Shown here one piece after another: positions 14,547 to 18,994 of a stretch of DNA of 18,994 nt. The position numbers and the translations under genes were made by a program. This stretch comes from Candidatus Magasanikiibacteriota bacterium (GTDB taxonomy: Bacteria > Patescibacteriota > Patescibacteriia > Magasanikbacterales > UBA922). The notes beneath the pieces were generated by a model, which ran no database searches, was not told where the DNA came from, and saw only the letters and a list, made by a program, of their open reading frames with translations. Where the stretch lies: NCBI GenBank assembly GCA_003230965.1, contig QIHL01000033.1, forward strand, positions 1 through 18,994, in the 5' to 3' direction. Every line of letters starts with the position of its first letter. Position 1 is the first letter of the stretch.

Positions 14547-15050
14547 ATGCCTAAACCATTTAGAGAGGATACAATTATTGGCGATATTTTACATAAATGG
14601 ACTGTTCAAGAGTATGAACAGCACGAGCGAGGATGGATTTGGTATCTTGCTATGTCCGTACTTGGAGTTATACTCATTGCGTATGGTATTTGGACAAATA
14701 ATTTTCTTTTCTCTCTAATTATTATTTTGTTTGCGATTATTTTATTTTTGCAAGCGCATCAAGAACCGTTGCAAGTGACTTTTGCTGTAACAGAATTGGG
14801 TATTATATTAGGCAGTCGTTTTTATGAATTTTCTGAATTTAAATATTTTTATATTATTTATCAGCCACCAGAAGTAAAGACGCTCTTTTTTGAGATGAAA
14901 AGTATCACTCACCCTCTCATTCACGTATCATTGCTTGATGAGAATCCAGTTGAGGTTAGACAAAGTCTTCGTAAGTATATGACTGAAGATTTGGAAAAAG
15001 AGGATGAACCTTTGGCGCACACAGTTATACGTCGGTTCAAAATTCATTAA
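14547..15050 (+). CDS. Conserved hypothetical two-helix membrane protein, possibly PH-like
   Basis: A 167-residue protein of no assigned function. A charged N-terminal tail with the motif WTVQEYEQHERG (19-30) leads into two adjacent membrane helices (about 30-49 and 52-69), joined by a very short turn, which puts both termini on the same side. The remaining 95 residues alternate short beta-like stretches (QVTFAVTELGIILGSRFYEF) and end with a helix near 132-148, a pattern like a bacterial PH domain. I recall similar small proteins in Parcubacteria-type genomes, but cannot verify that. It follows tRNA-Val by 34 bases, has an AAGGA ribosome site, and is the only protein gene in its unit. Confidence 0.75.
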   Translation: MPKPFREDTIIGDILHKWTVQEYEQHERGWIWYLAMSVLGVILIAYGIWTNNFLFSLIIILFAIILFLQAHQEPLQVTFAVTELGIILGSRFYEFSEFKYFYIIYQPPEVKTLFFEMKSITHPLIHVSLLDENPVEVRQSLRKYMTEDLEKEDEPLAHTVIRRFKIH

Positions 15051-15066
15051 ATTATTACTGCATCTC

Positions 15067-15095
15067 TTGACTAGGCTTGTTTTTTTGCGTATACT
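15067..15095 (+). promoter_or_regulatory. Promoter of tRNA-Arg
   Basis: TTGACT (15067-15072), 17 bases, TATACT (15090-15095). The predicted transcript start is near 15102, about 13 bases before the mature tRNA. Confidence 0.85.
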
Positions 15096-15114
15096 CTTAA
15101 GGATTGAAAAATAT

Positions 15115-15186
15115 GTTCTTGTCGTTCAATGGATAGGACATTGGTTTGCGGAACCAAAAATGCAGGTTCAATTCCTGCCAAGAGCA
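15115..15186 (+). tRNA. tRNA-Arg (anticodon GCG)
   Basis: A 72-base cloverleaf without encoded CCA. Acceptor arms GTTCTTG/CAAGAGC with one G-U pair, discriminator A. D arm GTTC-AATGGATA-GGAC carries the A typical of arginine tRNAs in the D loop. Anticodon stem TTGGT/ACCAA encloses TTGCGGA, giving anticodon GCG, which reads CGC and, by wobble, CGU. T arm GCAGG/CCTGC. Most bacteria use an ACG anticodon edited to inosine for this codon box, so a G at position 34 is unusual. It is transcribed alone, between its own promoter and terminator. Confidence 0.95.
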
Positions 15187-15191
15187 CAATT

Positions 15192-15232
15192 AAAAACTTC
15201 TTATTTTGTATTTTCGGAATGAGAAGTTTTTT
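15192..15232 (+). terminator. Terminator after tRNA-Arg
   Basis: A 14-pair stem (15192-15205 with 15218-15231, one G-T pair) encloses a 12-base loop and ends in a run of six T. It starts six bases after the tRNA. Confidence 0.85.
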
Positions 15233-15310
15233 AATGTATACTCATTCTAACTAATACATGGACTTTAGTTTTTTCAAAGATTTTTTTGCCTTTCGTCTAT
15301 GTTTTTTGTA

Positions 15311-15319
15311 TGGTAATAT
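15311..15319 (+). promoter_or_regulatory. Extended -10 promoter of recG
   Basis: TGGTAATAT (15311-15319) is an extended -10 element; no good -35 lies at the right distance (TTTCGT at 15291-15296 is the best). Nine bases separate it from ATG 15329, again predicting a leaderless or near-leaderless message. An isolated TATACT at 15237-15242 is a less likely alternative start. Confidence 0.55.
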
Positions 15320-15328
15320 ACAGAGACT

Positions 15329-17407
15329 ATGAATATACATTCACCAGTTTCTTCACTCAATCGTGTAGGTAAGGCATTGGAAAAACGCTTGTTATATCTT
15401 GGAATTGAGACGGTTGAAGATCTACTTATGCATTTTCCATTTAGATACGAAGACTACAGTGAAGTAACACCGATTGGATCACTGAAGTCTGATACGCAGA
15501 CAACTGTTGTCGGAACCATTGAATTGATTGCAAATAAACGTAGTCCACGAAAACGTACAATAATTACCAATGCAGTGGTTGCGGACGCAACTGGGCAAGT
15601 ACGGGTAGTCTGGTTTGGACAGCCATTTATTTCAAAGACGTTGCACGCAGGCGATGAAGTATATCTATCTGGCAAAGTCACGAATGATGTATTTGGTACG
15701 CAGATGATAGGACCTGTGTACGAAAAGAAAAAAGAAAAGACTACAAATACAGCACGTATTGTTCCGATTTATCCATTGACCAATGGAATTACGGAGAAAC
15801 AAATGCGTTTTTTAATGGAGCAAGTTATTCACCTTGCAACAGATTTCTCTGATTGGCTTGCAGATGATATACGCGAGCAGGCAGATGTTATATCATTTGC
15901 AGAAGCGATTCGTTGTATTCATTTTCCAGATTCACAAGATGAATATAGTCATGCACTTGAGCGGTTGAAGTTTGATGAATTATTTATTTTGCAATTGCGT
16001 GCTGAAATGATTCGTCAGTCACTCACCGAGAATAAAGCCCCAAAGATGACATTTCATAAGTCAGACGTTCAAGAATTTGTAGCATCGTTTCCATTTATAT
16101 TAACAAAAGATCAAAAAATCGCAGCGTGGGAAATTATTCAAGACATGGAGAAAGAAGTCCCGATGAATCGTTTGCTTGAGGGCGATGTTGGTTCTGGAAA
16201 AACTGTAGTTGCAGCAATGGCGTTGTATACTGCGATGCTTGATGGTTATCAAGGAGTGCTTATGGCACCGACAGAAATACTTGCGAGGCAGCACTTTGCA
16301 TCATTGACTAAACTATTTGAAAAACAAGATGTACAGATTGGTCTCTTGACACGAGCAGATGTGCGGGCGAATAAAGAGATAATAAGGAACAAAAAACAGT
16401 CTTTTATCTCAAAGAAAAGAGAATTGAAAAAATCTGTTGAAAGTGGAAAAACAGTTTTGCTGGTTGCAACGCATGCAGTTTTGACAAAAGATGTGCGTTT
16501 CAAAAATCTTGGGTTGGTAATTATAGATGAACAGCATCGTTTCGGTGTAGAACAACGAAAGATGATCAGAGAAAAGTCAGGTTGTGTTCGCACGTATCCT
16601 CATTTTCTTTCTATGACGGCGACACCAATTCCCAGGTCATTCGCACTTGCACTGTATGGTGATCTTGATTTGTCATTTATTCGCCAGATGCCTGCAGGGA
16701 GAAAACCAATACAGACGCGACTTGTAGAACCACACAATCGCGATAAAGCATATCAGTTTATTCGTGATCAGGTTCAGCAAAAGAGGCAGGTATTTGTAGT
16801 ATGTCCATTGATTGATAGTACTACAAGTGTATCTTCCAAAAAGTCTGTGCTTGATGAATATGAAAAACTTTCAACAGATATTTTTTCAGATTTACACGTT
16901 GGGTTTATTCATGGAAAGTTAAAAGCAGACGAAAAAGCGGAAACGATGGAGCAATTTGAAACAGGTAAAATTGACATTTTGGTTTCTACGTCTGTTGTAG
17001 AAGTGGGTGTGAATATTCCAAACGCGAGTGTTATGATGATTGAGTGTGCTGAACAATTTGGATTGGCTCAGCTTCATCAGTTTCGTGGTCGTGTTGGACG
17101 CAGTAATTATCAGTCGTATTGTTTTATTTTCACAGACAGTGATAGTAAACAAGTAGTTGAACGATTGAAATTTTTTGAAAGTACAGTTGATGGGTTCAAA
17201 GTTGCCAAGTATGATTTGGATCGTCGCGGACCTGGAGAAGTGTATGGTAAAGCACAAAGCGGTATGGCTAAATTAAAATTGGCTACGCTCAATGATGGTA
17301 GAATTATTAAAAAAGCGCATGATTTAGCGCGTGGGATTAATTTTTTAACACATCCAACTTTGCGAGAAAAGGTTGCCGAGTGGGAACGAACTGTCCATCT
17401 TGAATAA
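15329..17407 (+). CDS. recG: ATP-dependent DNA helicase RecG
   Basis: RecG is a double-strand DNA translocase that regresses stalled forks and processes branched recombination intermediates. The 692-residue length is normal. The N-terminal wedge (about 1-150) opens with a helix-hairpin-helix-like VGKALEKRLLYLGIETVEDLL and holds the OB fold (TTVVGTIELIANKR, then VVADATGQVRVVWF). The helicase core has Walker A GDVGSGKT at 285-292, APTEILARQH at 313-322, the family hallmark DEQHRFG at 400-406, TATPIPRS at 430-437, STSVVEVGVNIPNA further on, and motif VI QFRGRVGRS. The DRRGPGEVYG element lies near the C-terminus. It has its own promoter and is convergent with radA, 16 bases apart. Confidence 0.97.
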   Translation: MNIHSPVSSLNRVGKALEKRLLYLGIETVEDLLMHFPFRYEDYSEVTPIGSLKSDTQTTVVGTIELIANKRSPRKRTIITNAVVADATGQVRVVWFGQPFISKTLHAGDEVYLSGKVTNDVFGTQMIGPVYEKKKEKTTNTARIVPIYPLTNGITEKQMRFLMEQVIHLATDFSDWLADDIREQADVISFAEAIRCIHFPDSQDEYSHALERLKFDELFILQLRAEMIRQSLTENKAPKMTFHKSDVQEFVASFPFILTKDQKIAAWEIIQDMEKEVPMNRLLEGDVGSGKTVVAAMALYTAMLDGYQGVLMAPTEILARQHFASLTKLFEKQDVQIGLLTRADVRANKEIIRNKKQSFISKKRELKKSVESGKTVLLVATHAVLTKDVRFKNLGLVIIDEQHRFGVEQRKMIREKSGCVRTYPHFLSMTATPIPRSFALALYGDLDLSFIRQMPAGRKPIQTRLVEPHNRDKAYQFIRDQVQQKRQVFVVCPLIDSTTSVSSKKSVLDEYEKLSTDIFSDLHVGFIHGKLKADEKAETMEQFETGKIDILVSTSVVEVGVNIPNASVMMIECAEQFGLAQLHQFRGRVGRSNYQSYCFIFTDSDSKQVVERLKFFESTVDGFKVAKYDLDRRGPGEVYGKAQSGMAKLKLATLNDGRIIKKAHDLARGINFLTHPTLREKVAEWERTVHLE

Positions 17408-17423
17408 AGCTAAATAATTTTTA

Positions 17424-18755
17424 TTATGTTTTTGCAATCAGAGATTGAATTTCTGACACAGTGATAGTTTTAAGTGTTGTATTTTTTGGTATTTTACTTG
17501 CAGATAAAATAGCTCGTTTCATACCTAAATGTTCGGCTTCTTTTAATCGTTTTTTTGTGTATGGTACTGAACGAATTTCTCCTCCAAGCCCGACTTCGCC
17601 AAAGACGACTAGATCTTGTCCCACTGGTTTATCTTTGAATGAACTTGCTATGGCTAGACACACTGCAAGGTCTGCTGCAGGTTCGTTTGCAGTCATTCCA
17701 CCAACAACATTAATATGTATATCATATTGTCCCAAATTTAATTTAGAACGTTTTTCCAATACAGCTACTAGAACATGGAGGCGATTGAGATCAAATCCAC
17801 TTGCTTTGCGTACAGGGTAACCAAAACTAGTTTTGTTTACCAACGCTTGAATTTCTATCAATAATGGACGTGTTCCTTCCATCAAGCAGGTAATGACACT
17901 ACCAGATACATTTTTTGTACGTTCTTCAAGCAGTGCACCAGATGCATTTTTTACATCATGAAGTCCTGTTTCTGTCATTTCAAAAATACCTACCTCGTCA
18001 GTAGTACCGAAGCGATTTTTTACTGTTCGCAAAATACGATAGCTGTGGTGTCGTTCGCCTTCTAAGTACAAGACTGTATCAACCAAATGTTCAAGCGTTC
18101 TTGGTCCGGCGACTGTGCCTTCTTTTGTAACATGTCCAATAATTATGATTGAAATTTTATTTTTTTTTGCCACATCCAGTAATTTTACAGTACACGCTCG
18201 GATTTGGTTCATGTTGCCAGGTTCGCCCGAGATATCATCTGTATAAATTGTTTGTATAGAATCTATAATTGCAAGAGATGGTTTCTTTTTTTCTAGTGTT
18301 GCACAAATAGTATCTACATCGGATTCTGAACATAACGCTAGTGTGGTAGAGTTAGTTTTTAGTCGTTTTGCACGCAAGAGTATTTGTTCTCCTGATTCTT
18401 CTGCAGAAAAATAGATACAGTTTTTTACTTGTGTAGCAATTTGTAATGCCAATGTAGATTTACCAATGCCAGGTTCACCGCCTAGGAGCGTAAGACTACC
18501 TGAGACGATTCCACCGCCAAAAACGCGATCGCATTCATACAAAGTAGTAGTAATACGTGGCACAGTATTTATTTTCATTTCACTGATTGATACTATTGTA
18601 GCAGGAGCATGTGTTTTCTTTTTTTGTGTACGACTTGGCTCTTCAACTATTTGTTCTTGCTCCACAACTGTACCCCATTTTCCACATTCTAAACATCGTC
18701 CAGTCCACTTACTGAATTGTGCATCGCAATTTGTGCAAGTAAAACATTGTTTCAT
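17424..18755 (-). CDS. radA: DNA repair protein RadA/Sms
   Basis: RadA is a RecA-like, DnaB-like ring helicase that extends recombination D-loops and aids repair and transformation. The 443-residue protein has the N-terminal zinc finger (Cys7, Cys10, Cys21, Cys24), Walker A GEPGIGKST at 93-101, a Walker B-like LAIIDSIQT at 161-169, the RadA-specific KNRFG motif at 246-250, and a C-terminal Lon-protease-like domain from about 290 (GYPVRKASGFDLNRL, then INVVGGM). Its start lies 14 bases after the stop of an upstream partial gene, so they are probably cotranscribed. A TATAAT on the minus strand (18774-18769) might add an internal promoter. With DprA and RecG it makes a recombination theme for the window. 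Confidence 0.96.
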   Translation of the reverse strand: MKQCFTCTNCDAQFSKWTGRCLECGKWGTVVEQEQIVEEPSRTQKKKTHAPATIVSISEMKINTVPRITTTLYECDRVFGGGIVSGSLTLLGGEPGIGKSTLALQIATQVKNCIYFSAEESGEQILLRAKRLKTNSTTLALCSESDVDTICATLEKKKPSLAIIDSIQTIYTDDISGEPGNMNQIRACTVKLLDVAKKNKISIIIIGHVTKEGTVAGPRTLEHLVDTVLYLEGERHHSYRILRTVKNRFGTTDEVGIFEMTETGLHDVKNASGALLEERTKNVSGSVITCLMEGTRPLLIEIQALVNKTSFGYPVRKASGFDLNRLHVLVAVLEKRSKLNLGQYDIHINVVGGMTANEPAADLAVCLAIASSFKDKPVGQDLVVFGEVGLGGEIRSVPYTKKRLKEAEHLGMKRAILSASKIPKNTTLKTITVSEIQSLIAKT

Positions 18756-18769
18756 GTGAATGATTTTTA

Positions 18770-18994
18770 TTATAAGTTTTGCAAACGTACTTTTTTTTTG
18801 CTACAATCGTGTCCGCTCCATGGGCTGCTAGCTATCCAGGTTTTCCAATGTTTATTATTATTGAGATCTATTTTTGAAAAATCAAAATTTCGTGCATCAA
18901 CGTGTAAGCTATCAAGAACCTGACAGTGCAACAATATGTGAGCATCGTCATAAATAATTTTTTTTGCTCGTGTTTGAATATTTTTTATGAGTGT
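18770..18994 (-). CDS. Unrecognised protein, C-terminal 74 residues (5' end off the window)
   Basis: The minus-strand frame is open from the right edge to TAA at 18770-18772. The visible tail begins TLIKNIQTRAKKIIYDDAHI, continues with a LHCQVLDSLHVDARNFDFSKIDL segment, and ends with a Trp-rich, Cys-containing basic tail (HWKTWIASSPWSGHDCSKKKVRLQNL, the last 26 residues). Composition is that of a soluble, normally coded protein, and the codon use matches the neighbours. It stops 14 bases before radA and so is likely its operon partner. I do not recognise the family. That it is a real gene rests on the unbroken frame, the sensible composition and the tight spacing to radA. Confidence 0.6.
   Translation of the reverse strand, partial: TLIKNIQTRAKKIIYDDAHILLHCQVLDSLHVDARNFDFSKIDLNNNKHWKTWIASSPWSGHDCSKKKVRLQNL

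Noticed and set aside
17412..17426. Terminator between recG and radA
   Set aside because: Only a five-pair A-T stem is available, too weak to call, although the genes are convergent.
18769..18774. TATAAT on the minus strand as the main radA promoter
   Set aside because: It overlaps the stop of the upstream gene and has no -35 at a proper distance; possible as an internal promoter but unsupported.
1..18994. Mobile elements, CRISPR arrays, toxin-antitoxin or defence genes
   Set aside because: No transposase, integrase, regularly spaced repeat, target duplication or recognisable defence domain was seen on either strand.

Overview
The window looks like an ordinary chromosomal segment of a small-genome bacterium of the Patescibacteria/Candidate Phyla Radiation type (Parcubacteria-like). 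This placement is inferred from low GC, very tight gene packing, almost no Shine-Dalgarno sequences, overwhelming use of TAA stops (16 of 17 genes), a Rel protein lacking its regulatory C-terminus, and a membrane protein resembling ones I know only as conserved hypotheticals in that group. No insertion sequence, prophage, CRISPR array or defence island is visible, and no stretch longer than 300 bases lacks a gene.

Layout. 2-1174 (+): the end of a polytopic GT-C-type glycosyltransferase whose frame is broken by one in-frame TGA. 1214-4053 (+): a four-gene operon, scpA-scpB-D,D-carboxypeptidase-small export protein, closed by a hairpin. 4083-4167 (-): tRNA-Leu(CAA), whose perfect promoter is interleaved with that of the divergent parA-parB operon (4238-5864, +). 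An 18-bp perfect hairpin at 5877-5920 separates parB from the convergent rel gene. 14332-5912 (-): a long minus-strand block, lytR-der-pth-dprA, then topA-rel from a second promoter. 14439-15050 (+): tRNA-Val(CAC) followed at once by a conserved membrane protein gene. 15115-15186 (+): tRNA-Arg(GCG) with its own promoter and terminator. 15329-17407 (+): recG, convergent with radA (18755-17424, -). The right edge holds the end of an unrecognised minus-strand gene just upstream of radA.

Functional themes: chromosome segregation and topology (ScpAB, ParAB, TopA), DNA repair, recombination and uptake (RecG, RadA, DprA), ribosome and translation upkeep (Der, Pth, three tRNAs), stringent response (Rel), and cell envelope (carboxypeptidase, LCP ligase, glycosyltransferase).

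The most notable non-gene signal is that every gene heading a recognisable transcription unit (scpA, parA, topA, lytR, recG) has its -10 element only 7-10 bases before the start codon, which predicts leaderless mRNAs. I see no convincing novel multi-gene system here. The points most worth checking are the in-frame TGA, the leaderless architecture, the short Rel, the GCG-anticodon tRNA-Arg and the unidentified partial gene at the right edge.
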